A stretch of DNA of 64,000 bases from Hippopus hippopus (Eukaryota > Mollusca > Bivalvia > Cardiida > Cardiidae): contig OX328103.1 of assembly GCA_946811185.2 (NCBI GenBank), positions 5,088,132 to 5,152,131 of the forward strand. The letters are read 5' to 3'. The position numbers and the translations under genes were made by a program. The notes below the pieces were generated by a model that was not told the origin of the DNA, did not search any database, and worked only from the letters and a program-made list of their open reading frames with translations. Shown here piece by piece: positions 11,211 through 20,778 of this stretch. Position 1 is the first letter of the stretch. Every line of letters begins with the position of its first letter.

Positions 11211-11472
11211 GAGCTGTGCTCTGTGAAAAGGGGGCTTAATGCATCTGCGAAAAGTATCGATCCAGGTCAGCCTGCGCAGTCCACGCAGGCTGACCTGGGC
11301 CGAAACTTTTCGCTACTGGTCAATTTTCTGTATGTCCAAGGACCAGTCTACCTCAAGATTTAGTCGCTTGTTAAAAAGGGTGGTTCTTATGGATCCATAA
11401 TTATGTGATGACTTGACTGGTCTGATGTATCACGGACATGCATTTAACCTCCTTTTGCCAGAGCATGGCTCA
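11211..11472. mobile_element. Hp3 miniature element, near complete
   Basis: GAGCTGTGCTCTGTGAAAAG at the left end and CAGAGCATGGCTC at the right end. The central palindrome reads CCAGGTCAGCCTGCGCAG and its complement with a TCCAC loop. Flanks ATAT and ATTT are an imperfect 4-bp duplication. Confidence 0.85.
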
Positions 11473-11571
11473 TTTATATTTCAGTCTTCGAAATGGTGGT
11501 GGAAACACGATATTTGACTGAAAATTGTACAAAAAGTACGACAACTTCAGTATGTAGCAGATTCAGATATA

Positions 11572-11790
11572 AGCCATGCTCTGGCAAAAGCAGGTAATTA
11601 TAATGTATCTCCGTGATGCATTATACCAAGTAAGTCATCACATAATTATGGATCTATAAAATTTATTGTGTCTAACAACCGACTGAATCATGAGGAAGAC
11701 TTGTCCTTTGATATGCAAAATAAAACCAATAATGAAAATTTTCGTCTCAAGTTTAAGCTGTGCGGATTGATTTGTTGTCTGGAACAGAAT
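11572..11790. mobile_element. Hp3, 3' truncated
   Basis: Starts AAGCCATGCTCTGGCAAAAG and follows Hp3 through CGACTGAATCATGAGG. The central hairpin is decayed and the right half is missing. Confidence 0.7.
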
Positions 11791-11864
11791 TTTAGAACTT
11801 GGATTAGGACAGGTAATTACATGTACATGTAATCGTGTCTTTTGGAAAAGAGTGAATGCTTCAA

Positions 11865-12050
11865 GAAAGCATTTCGTGTTCAAACGACCCTCCCTAAAGA
11901 GCCTTTCGACTACATTATGGGAAAAAGGGAAATGATAGTGACCAGCATTTTTTTTCCCTTTTCGACAACGTTTTTCCTTCCTCGTGTTTATACTTGACTT
12001 GTCATTTGCTTTCGATTTGGACAAGTCTGAAATTTTGTTGTTTGTGATAA
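11865..12050. mobile_element. Hp1 hairpin-centred element
   Basis: Arms TATGGGAAAAAGGGAAATG and its imperfect partner TTTTTCCCTTTTCGACAAC; the centre GATAGTGACCAGC has decayed. Right flank has CATTTGCTTTCGATTTGGAC. Confidence 0.72.
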
Positions 12051-12057
12051 GTAGGAT

Positions 12058-12250
12058 ACTTAATCCTTTACCACACACAATCCGGATTTTTGACGACCTG
12101 AACAAAGATTGCTTTTGAAAACATTTTCCCACAATGTTTTCTTTCTTTTACAGACAAATTAAGTCATCCCATCCTCTTTTGATTTGACGTTTGCAATTTC
12201 TTTCAATTTCGACGAATCTTTAAATTTGTGTCGTTTGGTAAAGAGGTAAC
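12058..12250. mobile_element. Hp1 copy with half-deleted hairpin
   Basis: Left end AATCCTTTACCACACACAATC and right end GTCGTTTGGTAAAGAGG are intact. The middle reads GAAAACATTTTCCCACAATG, so the palindromic core has been cleanly lost, as expected from deletion across a hairpin. Confidence 0.75.
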
Positions 12251-12337
12251 CTCGATAAACTTGAAGCCCAAAGGATATAGGTCTAAAATTGTGTCGTTTG
12301 GTAGAGAGTGTACGCTTAAACATGGCCTCCGTATTTT

Positions 12338-12546
12338 AAACCTTGTCCTGCTAAGTAATTAAAATGAAATTTTTAATTCGATAGTAAAAACCAAAGTATT
12401 GCTATTTCAAAGTTATGTCTCAGGGAATAATATCTCCTTACCGGACAGTGTAGATCCAAGATCAGACTGCACGTTCTGTGCAGTCTGATCTTGATCTACA
12501 CTGTCCGCAAAAGGTCAGAGAGTCGCGCTTAGCAGCCTAAGGGTTA
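12338..12546. mobile_element. Hp2 element, reverse orientation
   Basis: Opens with the CTTGTCCTGCTAAGTAATT side and closes GCGCTTAGCAGCCTAAGGG. The hairpin is CAAGATCAGACTGCACG / GTGCAGTCTGATCTTG. Confidence 0.85.
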
Positions 12547-12990
12547 ACGAACCTTGGTAAAGTGCCTTTTAAAAACATTGTGGGAAAAGGGGAAATGCTG
12601 GTAACCAGAATGTGTTTTTTTCCTTTTCCAATACCCTTCCAATCCCGTGTTCCTAATTTGACTTTATGTCTGCAACTGCTTTTGAATTAGATAAGTCTAA
12701 AATTCTGTCGTCCGGCCGGGTAGCTCTGTGGTTACCGTATGTGACTCGTGACCATGTGGTTGCAAATTCGATATCCGGTTGCGGCAAACTTTCTCTCTGG
12801 CAATGTTTTGCTTCTCACCTCTGACGCATATAAGAAAAGTAGTCAATGACTTGGAAAGAAAATTTGCCGGTACTGATGTAAGAAAGCTAGGAAGCACATG
12901 CGTAGGTGCACTGACCGGCGTGATATGACCTAAGCTGTTAAAACGCCTTTAAAACTCCATTACAATCATTCTAAAACTTTGTCGTTTGGT
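12547..12990. mobile_element. Hp1 interrupted by a SINE
   Basis: Hairpin arms at about 12577-12633 (right arm mismatched). The right flank runs to GTCTAAAATTCTGTCG, is interrupted by the SINE at 12711-12969, and resumes at TCTAAAACTTTGTCGTTTGG. Confidence 0.78.
12711..12969 (+). mobile_element. SINE-3 with tRNA head, nested in Hp1
   Basis: Head with TAGCTCTGTGGTTACCG (A-box-like) and GGTTGCAAATTCGATATCC (B-box-like); body with CAATGACTTGGAAAGAA, GGTGCACTGACCGGCGTG and GTTAAAACGCC. A 15-bp target duplication (2 mismatches) lies at 12696-12710 and 12970-12984, and it matches the Hp1 sequence expected at that point. Confidence 0.88.
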
Positions 12991-13699
12991 AAAGCAGTCT
13001 GCTGCATGTAACGGAGTAAAGCCGTCTGGCTTTGACAAGTAGGATGTTTAACCTCGTGAAACTTGATGCCCCAAACATCTGTTCAAAGTCAGACCTGTAT
13101 CAACTGTGCGCGAGTTCTACATTATCACCGAAATTTATCTCCCGTGTTGCGGAGAATAAAAACGGATTAAAAAAACTTTATTAATTATCACCGAATTTTA
13201 ATATTTTTTAATCCATAATTCTTTACCATGTCAAATTACCCATGAAATAGGTGTCATCCGATAAAATCTGATAAACGACTCCCGAATTTGAATAACAAAG
13301 ATGGCGGTTACAAAGCTGCCTGATTAGTTTCGTATTTTATTACAGAAGTGTATCCGGCAAGTTTTTTTTTTGAATACGTTGGGTCTAAAACATAATAATT
13401 ACATGCGTACCTTTGTAGTCTCAGTTTTCCATCACACGGATCTGCTCTTCTCTCTATTGCAAGGACGCTTAAATCATTTATTGTTGACTTTATTTTTTGT
13501 ACTTTTCATTATGTCTTGCATCGTACATGTACACTGTACTAGAGTATTTACATATTGTTACCTGTAAAGAGAAATGAAAAACCGAAAATTTGTTTATTGT
13601 GGTGTGAGAAGCGAGAGGGAGAATATCAGCTTTGTAATGGGTGTAACATAGTCTTCAATGGAAACCTAAATGAGCTGAAACGCAAAAGTTTATTCCTCT
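12991..13699. other. no gene recognised
   Basis: AT-rich, with a 65-codon hydrophobic plus ORF at 13370-13567 that has no recognisable family and no supporting splice context. Confidence 0.5.
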
Positions 13700-13842
13700 A
13701 TCGACGTTGAAACGATGGTTGTAAGAGAAAGCAGCCAGTGGTCTGGAACGAATCCAGGAACTCCAGGAAAGCACGGAGAGGTGCACTGGCTACCGCGGTA
13801 GAACTTAAATAATGTTAAAAACGGTGTTACACGTATGTTATC
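13700..13842 (+). mobile_element. SINE-3 body fragment
   Basis: Words GAAACGATGGTTGTAAGAG, AGCAGCCAGTGGTCTGGAA, CTCCAGGAAAGCACGGAGAG and ATGTTAAAAACGGTG match SINE-3. Head and tail are missing. Confidence 0.75.
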
Positions 13843-13935
13843 AAGTTATCAACCTGAAACCATATTCTGTAGAGAACCACAATGAAATTGCAACAATGCA
13901 GCTTTTTTTCACTGACTGAAAAAAATACTGTTCAC

Positions 13936-14133
13936 TGTCTACCAGACGTCAAAACTTAAGACATGTCCAAATTTAAAGGATTTCCAGACGACAAATTAGA
14001 TGTGGTTCAAATGATGGAATATGTCTGCGAAAAGGTAGAAAACATTGTGGGAAAAGGAGAAAAAGCTGGTTATCAACATTTTCTACTTTTCCAACGTTGT
14101 ATTCCAAAGTCTCCCTTTTCCCGAGGTCGTTAC
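13936..14133. mobile_element. Hp1, first of three in tandem
   Basis: Left end CTACCAGACGTCAAAACTTA; the hairpin GAAAAAGCTGGTTATCAACA is the most diverged of the three. Confidence 0.8.
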
Positions 14134-14358
14134 CTTTTATCAAACGACGACTATATAGACTTTCCCAAATCGGATTTTTTTGCAGACGACAAAACAATTG
14201 TGACTCAAATATAGAACTTCACCTTTGGAAGGGTAGAAAACATTGTGGGAAAAGGAGAAAATGCTGGTTACCAGCATTTTCTCCTTTTCCCATAATGTTT
14301 CAAAAAGCCATTTCCTTTGGGTCGATAAAATTCGGAATTGTGTGGCAAAGGGATAAAT
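14134..14358. mobile_element. Hp1, second of three in tandem
   Basis: Hairpin at about 14238-14300 is perfect over roughly 28 bp per arm around GGTTACC. The right end GTGTGGCAAAGGGATAA abuts the next copy. Confidence 0.85.
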
Positions 14359-14363
14359 GATTG

Positions 14364-14577
14364 TATTGTCTGGTGAAGGTTTAAAAACCAGTCTAAGGGT
14401 TTGCATGTATTGTAATATATTGCATATGTGACGGGATGTGTCTGTGGAAAGGGTAGAAAACATTGTGGGAAAAGGAGAAAATGCTGGTCACCAGAATTTT
14501 CTCCTTTTCCCACAATGTTTTCAAAAGGCCTTTGTTCCTTTGGGGTCGTTAAATCACGGGATCGTCCGATAAAGGGT
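14364..14577. mobile_element. Hp1, third of three in tandem
   Basis: Hairpin with GGTCACC centre and one arm mismatch (CACCAGAATTTTC). The right end is CGATAAAGGGTTAA. Confidence 0.85.
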
Positions 14578-14790
14578 TAAAAATCAGTCTAATGGCTGCA
14601 TGTATTGTAATATAATGCAATGTCATCTGCAGAATCTCTATTCATTTGTGTTGCTCGCGTTTTATTTATGACGGGGGAAAAAAAACCAACCTTCGAACAC
14701 GGTGTCTACCTTTGTTAGACCCCGGTTCGTCAGTTTCATATCTGACAATGCATTTACAACTAATGGAGTGGTTTTTTTTTTTTGTATGAA
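14578..14790. other. short unassigned stretch
   Basis: Starts with AATCAGTCTAATGGCTGCAT, a partial duplicate of text inside the third Hp1 copy (GTCTAAGGGTTTGCAT). Otherwise nothing recognised. Confidence 0.4.
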
Positions 14791-14946
14791 TTAAGGATAG
14801 GGCACCCTAATGGGATTCGTGTAACATCGCTTTTCATCGCCAAAATCGTGCGGATTCGGCTAAGACTGGGCCGATCGATTCCGTACGTTTTTTTCGGCGA
14901 TGAATGGCGATGTTACACCAATCCCAGCAGGGTGCCCTATCCTTAA
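14791..14946. mobile_element. palindromic TIR element with TTAA ends
   Basis: The outer 18 bp, TTAAGGATAGGGCACCCT, is a perfect inverted repeat at both ends. The palindrome continues with interruptions through TGTAACATCGC and CATCGCC to a central GCCGATCGATTCCG region. About 156 bp, no ORF. The ends leave open whether TTAA is part of the repeat or a target duplication. Confidence 0.85.
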
Positions 14947-15087
14947 ACTTGATACTAAACAGCACAGACGCTAGCGTTTAAACACGAAAAAAAAAAAGAA
15001 CTGAACGCATCCGAATCGATGTATTTGCATTATATTGGACATGTCTTCGGAGAAAGCAGGGTAGCACATGACTGTTAGTGCTTTACT

Positions 15088-15200
15088 CTGCTTCAACATT
15101 ATTTCAGCCATTTCACGCCGGCAGCTCGCTGTGTTTGATTTCACCAGCGCTATGCTTGGCTCTTTAAAAAAAAAGAGCTTGCCTAAGAACACTCCCGCTA
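15088..15200 (-). mobile_element. SINE-3 fragment
   Basis: Contains CATTATTTCAGCCATTTCAC and TTCACCAGCGCTATGCTTGG, the minus-strand SINE-3 body as at 19227-19560. Confidence 0.65.
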
Positions 15201-15317
15201 AAAGTAGTGTAACACTACTTCTTATTTCGCACTTTCAGCTATCGGAACCGGTCCTACACTGAAATCTGTGAACAGTTTTTTATTTCAAATTTCATTGATG
15301 ACCAATTTACTTGTCAA

Positions 15318-15484
15318 CCCTTAGGCTGCTAAGCGCGCATCACTGACTTATTGCGGACTGTGGAGATCAAGATCAGACTGAACGGAACGTACAGGCTGAT
15401 CTTGAATCTACACTATCCGATGAGGAGATATTTTTCTATCGGCTTGAAAGTTTCGTTTGATTGATTTAGCAGGATAAGAGTTAA
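15318..15484. mobile_element. Hp2 element, internally shortened
   Basis: TTAGGCTGCTAAGCGCG start, mismatched hairpin (GATCAGACTGAACGG / GTACAGGCTGATC), end AGCAGGATAAGAGTTAAC. Confidence 0.82.
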
Positions 15485-15509
15485 CAGTGGATCGATCCAT
15501 AAAAGTATA

Positions 15510-15784
15510 AATGGCTCGCAACACGCGGAAACGGGCATTAGGACATTTGCGTAAAGTGTCGTCTCGGATCAGCCTGCGCAGTCCGCGCAGGCTAATCCGA
15601 GACGGCACTTTACGACTACATTAGATTTTTTTCTACATTACACCTGCGTGAAACAGAAAATTACAAAAAAAAAGCAGAAAGTATCGTTTCGGATAAGTAT
15701 GCACGGACTGCGCAGGCTGATCCAAGACGACACTTTACGCAAATGTCCGTATGCCCCATTTCAAGTGTTGCAGGCCATAATTAT
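15510..15784. mobile_element. Hp4 element
   Basis: Terminal inverted repeats beginning near GGCTCGCAACACGCG and ending GTGTTGCAGGCC. Just inside each end is a GC-rich segment: CGGATCAGCCTGCGCAGTCC with its complement on the left, GGACTGCGCAGGCTGATCC on the right. Related copies are at 17039-17303 and 62928-63195. Confidence 0.85.
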
Positions 15785-16374
15785 AGAATAACGCGTCGAT
15801 AAACAAGGTTCATAACATTTCAGTTTCTGCCCAGGTGAGATCGCGCCAAGACTTACGTTATGTATGCAGCTCAAATAGTTTCTTTGACAAACTCCCCCAA
15901 CCCCCACCCCCACCCTCACACACACACACTTCCTCAACTTATGGAGGTAAAGTATTGTAATAGGAAGAAGCCCGTAGGTATGTTTTAGGTATGTTTTATT
16001 TTGCGTGAAACAAATTTTTGCCCATGAATTCTTTTTTATCCGTTTGAAAAGATTGTGGTATAGCGCATTAAACCCTTATTTAAGTTGATAACTCATATTT
16101 CTCGAGAATACATGTAACGTTACTTTTGTTTCTGAGTTATGTACTGTCCTAGATTTTATTGTATGACTTACCGATCCAAAGCTAGGAAAATGTGTCGTGT
16201 GCAGGAACAATGTCTGAAAGGCCGTTCGGTAAGAACCCTCGTCTAGAAATTGAGTAGTCATAGGTTAGAGCCTCGGAAAGTAATTCTGATATTGCTGGTT
16301 TGAATAGGTGGTATTTTCCGCCCCTTTTTCAACTGTGTTTTGGTTATTTCACGGCTAAAGCTGGCTTGGTCATG
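15785..16374. other. no gene; C- and CA-rich run
   Basis: A C-rich stretch leading into (CA)n at about 15888-15930. No exon or repeat family recognised. Confidence 0.45.
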
Positions 16375-16514
16375 GCTTCACCAGTACCATTCTACCTCAT
16401 GATTTAGTCGATTAAAGAACAAAATGAATTTTATGGCTCAATATTTATGTAATGACTTGCTTGGTAAAAAAAGCATCACGGAGATGCATAACACCCCCAT
16501 TTGCCAGAGCATGG
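16375..16514. mobile_element. Hp3 right half
   Basis: Carries CCATTCTACCTCATGATTTAG, CACGGAGATGCAT and CCAGAGCATGGTTT, the outer right Hp3 segment only; the left half and central hairpin are gone. It abuts Hp2. Confidence 0.72.
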
Positions 16515-16660
16515 TTTAACCCTTAGGCTGCTAAGCGCGACCCAGTGACCTTTTGCGGACAGTGTAGATCAAGATCAGACTGCACAGAACGTGCAGTCTG
16601 ATCTTGATCTACAATGTCCGCAAAAGGTGCAAGAGTCGCGCTAAGCAGCTTAAGGGTTAA
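16515..16660. mobile_element. Hp2, fully palindromic short form
   Basis: Unlike most Hp2 copies, the whole 145 bp folds on itself: it opens AACCCTTAGGCTGCTAAGCG and closes CGCTAAGCAGCTTAAGGGTT, with GATCAAGATCAGACTGCAC in between. Confidence 0.88.
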
Positions 16661-16745
16661 TTCTACAGTAACAGATAGCTAGGTGGGTGACAATTTCACC
16701 ATCTATCATTATGTCTCTCAGAATTTTAACACATTGAATTCATTT

Positions 16746-17006
16746 GAGCAATGCTCTCGCAAAGGAGGTTTTGATGCGTTTCCGTGATGCATTATACCAA
16801 GCAAGGTTTCACATAACCATGGATCCATAAAATTCATTTTGTTTAACAATCGGATGAGACATGTGATAGAATGGTCCTTGGACACGCAGAAAATTTACGA
16901 ATTGCAAAATGTTTCAATCCATGTCAGCCTGCGTGGAGCGCGCAGGCTGACATGGGTTGAGACATTTTGCAAACGCATTAAACCCCCTTCTCAAAATATA
17001 TGGCTC
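16746..17006. mobile_element. Hp3 element with exact ATTT duplication
   Basis: Ends GAGCAATGCTCTC and ATATATGGCTC. The central hairpin is AACGCATTAA-flanked with CATGTCAGCCTGCG and its complement. ATTT occurs at 16742-16745 and 17007-17010. Confidence 0.88.
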
Positions 17007-17038
17007 ATTTCTCTCTGAATACAACATCCACGCCCATT

Positions 17039-17303
17039 TGGCTTGCAACACGCGAAAAGGGGCATTCGGACATTTGCCTAAAGTGTCGTCTCGGATCAGC
17101 CTGCGCATTCCGCGCAGGCTAATCCGAAACGACACTTTCCGTTTTTACGTAATTTTCTGTTTTGCGCAAGTCTACTGTAGCACAAAATCTAATGTAGTCG
17201 TAAAGTGCCGTCTCGGATTAGCCTGCGCGGACTGCACAGGCTGATCTGAGACGACACTTTACGCAAATGTCCGAATGCCCCTTTTCGCGTGTTGCAAGCC
17301 ATT
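17039..17303. mobile_element. Hp4 element
   Basis: GGCTTGCAACACGCGAAAAG at the left and its complement TTTTCGCGTGTTGCAAGCC at the right. Both internal GC-rich cores are present. The small plus and minus ORFs across it are by-products of the inverted repeats. Confidence 0.88.
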
Positions 17304-17690
17304 TCGTATGCAGGGCTTTTGGGAAAAGTACGGTAAATAAAATTTTGGTTGTAAGAAGCAGTTTCGCTTTTTCCCACAAGTTTTGGTTCTCTTGATTAAA
17401 AAACGTCTTCTATTCCTTCAAATATGCTTCATTAGTGTCACCAGAACATGCCATTGGTGCGTCTAAAAGTAACTAACAATGGTAATAGATAAAACTTAAT
17501 TTGCTAATAACCTGGGAGTGTCTTTGGACAAGTACTGCAGAGCCTAGATGAACTGATAAAACGAATTGAACTGTGGAAATCAATGAGGAAACATGAATAG
17601 GAGAACTGTCACTCCACTGTAATGTGTGCCTCTGTCGGGATCGAAAGAGGAGGTCCCTGATAACGAATCCGACACTGCAGGCCTTTCAAC
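17304..17690. other. no gene recognised
   Basis: No supported feature. Confidence 0.4.
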
Positions 17691-17800
17691 GCCATAGGCG
17701 AAAACAGGGCCTTTTGCTAGCGGAATAGATTAAGATCAGACTGCACAGAACATGAAGTCTGATCATCTATACCATCCACTTGTTTAGTCAAGCCTATAAG
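17691..17800. mobile_element. Hp2b fragment
   Basis: CCATAGGCGAAAACAGGGCC followed by TTAAGATCAGACTGCACAG and an imperfect complement. The same CCATAGGC/GCCTATGG context recurs at 22590-22695. Confidence 0.6.
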
Positions 17801-18094
17801 ATCAGTGACTTTCAGTGGATAATATTTTCGGACGTCGAATGAGGTCAAGTTTATATATTTAGCGCTGGAAAAATAGACTCATGCTTAAGGAAGAACTCGC
17901 ATATACATGTATAATGATGCATGCTATAAGCAAAGAAGATGCAAACTTTAGTGGTAAGAAAGCATGGATCCATGTCAAAGTCACTGTCATCAACATTCAG
18001 CAAGAATTTTTTTCAAGCCGGGGTTTTAGAATGCCATCTCTATATAACCAGCCCTGTACGTCATTGGGACCGTTTCCACAACAAGTCTCCGTTG
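17801..18094. other. no gene recognised
   Basis: Two overlapping 60-73-codon plus ORFs without any recognisable domain. A short tract near 18029-18065 resembles minus-strand SINE-3 text (CAGCCCTGTACG). Confidence 0.4.
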
Positions 18095-18165
18095 AATTCT
18101 AGTTCTAAATTTGGAAAGTAACACAATTTCTGATTGGCTAAAGCGTTTGCTTTGGCCAATAACAT
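18095..18165. mobile_element. Hp5-type fragment
   Basis: TTCTAAATTTGGAAAGTAAC followed by TTTCTGATTGGCTAAAGCG, one half of the Hp5 hairpin, then GGCCAATAACATG. Confidence 0.55.
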
Positions 18166-18254
18166 GTCGATCCTTGGGTTATAAAGCAAATAGTATCTCA
18201 AGAATTTCAGAGCAGGACAACTTCATAGTACATGTATAACACAGACGAGCTGCA

Positions 18255-18605
18255 AAGGTGTAACACGATTTTCTGATTGGCGAAACTGTTTGAGCCATGC
18301 TTTGTGAAAAGGGGGTTGTAATTCACCGGCAAAAATATCGACCCAGGAAAGCCTGCGCAGTCCGCACATACAGACTTGCGTGGAAAATTTTTGCTTTGTG
18401 TAAATTTTCTGCATGTCCAAGGACCGTTCCACTTCATGATTCGGCCGGTAGTTAGACAAAAAAGATTTTATGGATCTATAATCATGTGATAATTTTCTTG
18501 GTATAATGCACCAAAGAGATGCATTTTATCCCCCCCGCCTTTTGCCAGAGTGTTGTGCATTTAGTTAAGCCAATCAGAAATTGTGTTCCTTTGAATACCT
18601 CTTGA
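18255..18605. mobile_element. Hp5 hairpin interrupted by Hp3
   Basis: Left arm GTAACACGATTTTCTGATTGG at 18259-18279 and right arm CCAATCAGAAATTGTGTTCC at about 18571-18590 pair with each other; the Hp3 copy 18292-18558 occupies the loop. Confidence 0.75.
18292..18558. mobile_element. Hp3 inside an Hp5 hairpin loop
   Basis: Starts GAGCCATGCTTTGTGAAAAG and ends CCAGAGTGTTGTGC. The central palindrome has decayed on the right. Flanking 4-mers GTTT and ATTT. Confidence 0.8.
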
Positions 18606-18716
18606 GTGCAACTTTTAACAGGTTAACTTTCAAAGTATATTTCAACGTTAATTTTCAGAAAAGAAAAACATACTAATTGATGGATAATTGAAGCTATCTT
18701 TGGTCTTTAATGAGTT

Positions 18717-18938
18717 TAACCCTTTCCCAAACAATCCCTGGTTTTTACGGGTCAGGAATACATTTGAAAACATTGTGGGAAAAGGAGAAAATGCTGGTAA
18801 CCAGCATTTTCTCCTTTTCCCACAATGTTTTCTACCCTATCATATAGAAAAATAATCTTTTTAGCAACTGTTAATTTGTCATCTGCAAAATGCTTTCAGT
18901 TTGGTCTGGTCCAAAATTTACCGTTTGGGAAAGGGTTA
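18717..18938. mobile_element. Hp1, complete
   Basis: Ends AACCCTTTCCCAAACAATCC and TTTGGGAAAGGGTTAA are themselves inverted repeats. The perfect central hairpin at 18773-18832 has a GGTAACC centre. Confidence 0.9.
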
Positions 18939-19034
18939 AAACTACACCGTTCTTTGTATAAGAATACTTATTTTACAAAACAAGTGTCATCTATGTCAAA
19001 TTTTACTGAAAAAATATCCCACCCAATGGCATTC

Positions 19035-19195
19035 AAAATTACCGTTTTAACCATTTACAAAACGACCTTGAGCGTTTGTTTGTTCGGTAAAATCTCACCG
19101 TCTCGGACAGTGTAGTTTCAAGATCAGACTGCAGGTTCTGTGCAGTTTGACCTTGATAAACACTGTCCGCAAAAGCGCTCTAAGCAGCCCAGCCC
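19035..19195. mobile_element. Hp2 partial, reverse orientation
   Basis: CTCGGACAGTGTAGTTTCAAG to CACTGTCCGCAAAAGCG with an imperfect hairpin, then CTAAGCAGCCCAGCCCAGCCC where the end has expanded into a CAGCC repeat. Confidence 0.75.
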
Positions 19196-19226
19196 AGCCC
19201 AGCCAAAGAATGGTTGATGAGCATCC

Positions 19227-19560
19227 CCCCCCCAACTGATTGATTGATTGATTGATATATTTATGTTTTACGCCGCTTTCAACATTATTTCAGTCATATC
19301 ACGGCGACAGCTAACATAAACATGTATTTCTCGGGTTCCACCAGCACTAGGCTAGGATTTTGAAGTGTCTTGCCCAAGGACACTCCCAAGAAAAACCCAA
19401 ACAGTGGATCCAGTGAGGCTGGATACCGGTGCCTCCAGGTCACAACTCCAATACTTCACCTCTGAGCCACGCAGGACCCCTGCATGGCCCCCAAAGTTGC
19501 GATGCCGCAACGCCAAAAATGTTTTTTGTTTTTTCAAGCATATCTCACAAGTCAAAACAT
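19227..19560 (-). mobile_element. SINE-3, long minus-strand copy
   Basis: TGAT-repeat tail at the left, then CGCCGCTTTCAACATTATTT, TCACGGCGACAGC, TTCCACCAGCACTAGGCTAG, and a tRNA-like end with CTCTGAGCCACGCAGGACC at the right. Confidence 0.82.
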
Positions 19561-19624
19561 TTTAGTCTAGGATCAGGCTTCCTTCTTGTCTGATCTTAAT
19601 CTTCAAAGCAAACGCTGTTTAATC

Positions 19625-19862
19625 TTTCTACCTGACATCAAAATGTTAACCATTATCTTGCTTTATAAGTGAAATGAAACTTTTAATCCGATAGTGAAAA
19701 ATCCTAAATAATGCTATGTCAACCTTACTTTTTGAAGTAAAAACATCTCCTCATCGGACAGTGTAGATCCAAGATCAGACTGCACGTTTTGTGCAGTCTG
19801 ATCTTGATTCTACACTGTCCGCAAAAGGTCAGTAAATCACGCTTAGCAGCCTAAGGGTTAAC
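19625..19862. mobile_element. Hp2 element, reverse orientation
   Basis: Ends with CGCTTAGCAGCCTAAGGGTT. The hairpin GATCAGACTGCACG / GTGCAGTCTGATC is intact, with flanks CATCGGACAGTGTAGATCC and CACTGTCCGC. Confidence 0.85.
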
Positions 19863-20228
19863 TTCACCCAATTCGAAAGCATTAGCAAACGACAAATTAC
19901 GTCTGCTTCACAATATGGAATATGTGTCTGAAATGGTAGAAAACATTATGCAAAAAGTAACCAGCATTTTTTATTTTCATTTCTATTTTAGCACCGAATG
20001 TACATAATATGGTTTTAACAGTAGCACACAACATATTCAAATAAAAAGTCAAATATGATGGAAATGCATGGAACCATATCAGGCACACCAGCACCAAGGA
20101 TATCACAAAAAAGGGAGGGACCCCTCTTATTTCCTTATAACCTTATTTTTACCGTTTTTCCACGATGCTTTCAAAAGAATTTCTCGCTAGTATCATAAAA
20201 TAAACGAGATTGTTTGAAAAAGGGTTAA
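19863..20228. mobile_element. Hp1, decayed and interrupted
   Basis: Left flank GCAAACGACAAATTACGTC and GGTAGAAAACATTATG, right flank CACGATGCTTTCAAAAG to AAAAAGGGTTAAAC. About 160 bp of unassigned sequence separates the hairpin remnants. Confidence 0.65.
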
Positions 20229-20450
20229 ACTCAATATAGATACACGAAAAATCCTTTCAATGTATACGTTGTATGGCAAATGTATATAAACTGAATACAT
20301 TTACAGTTTAGCTTTTACTAACCTTGCACAGGAATTCAATATCGGACATTTCACAACAGATTCACATTAGCATTTTTCTGTAATATAAAACCCTACGACT
20401 TTTGTCAAGATATAATGAATGATTTGTATGAATTTCACCAAATAAGTATT

Positions 20451-20767
20451 GATTGATTGACTGATTGATTGATTGATTGATTGATTGATTATATGTGGTT
20501 TAATGCCGTTTCAACATCATTTTAGTTATATCGCTGCAGCCAGAGCACCAGTCCATGCTTTCCTGGAGTTTCTTTTACCAGTGAATCCACACAATAGTCT
20601 TTCCAAACTACTGGCTGCTTTTCCACATAACCATCGTCGAAACAATGGTCAGCGGTGAGAGAAGAACGAATTCTGTCACAATGACTATCATCAATCTTCG
20701 GAAAGAAATTGGCCGAGCCGGGAATCGAACCAGCCCTGTACGCTACCGTCGGAACTACCGGGGCAAA
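20451..20767 (-). mobile_element. SINE-3, complete with target duplication
   Basis: Tail of ATTG repeats at the left, body GCCGTTTCAACATCATTTT and CCATGCTTTCCTGGAGTTTC, tRNA-like head at the right whose B box reads GGGAATCGAACCAGC on this strand. An 11-bp direct repeat (AAATAAGTATT / AAACAAGTATT) flanks it at 20440-20450 and 20768-20778. This is the best reference copy of the family in the window. Confidence 0.9.
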
Positions 20768-20778
20768 AAACAAGTATT

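Noticed and set aside
11638..12132. 164-codon minus ORF
   Set aside because: Covers parts of an Hp3 fragment and an Hp1 element; composition matches repeats and no domain is visible.
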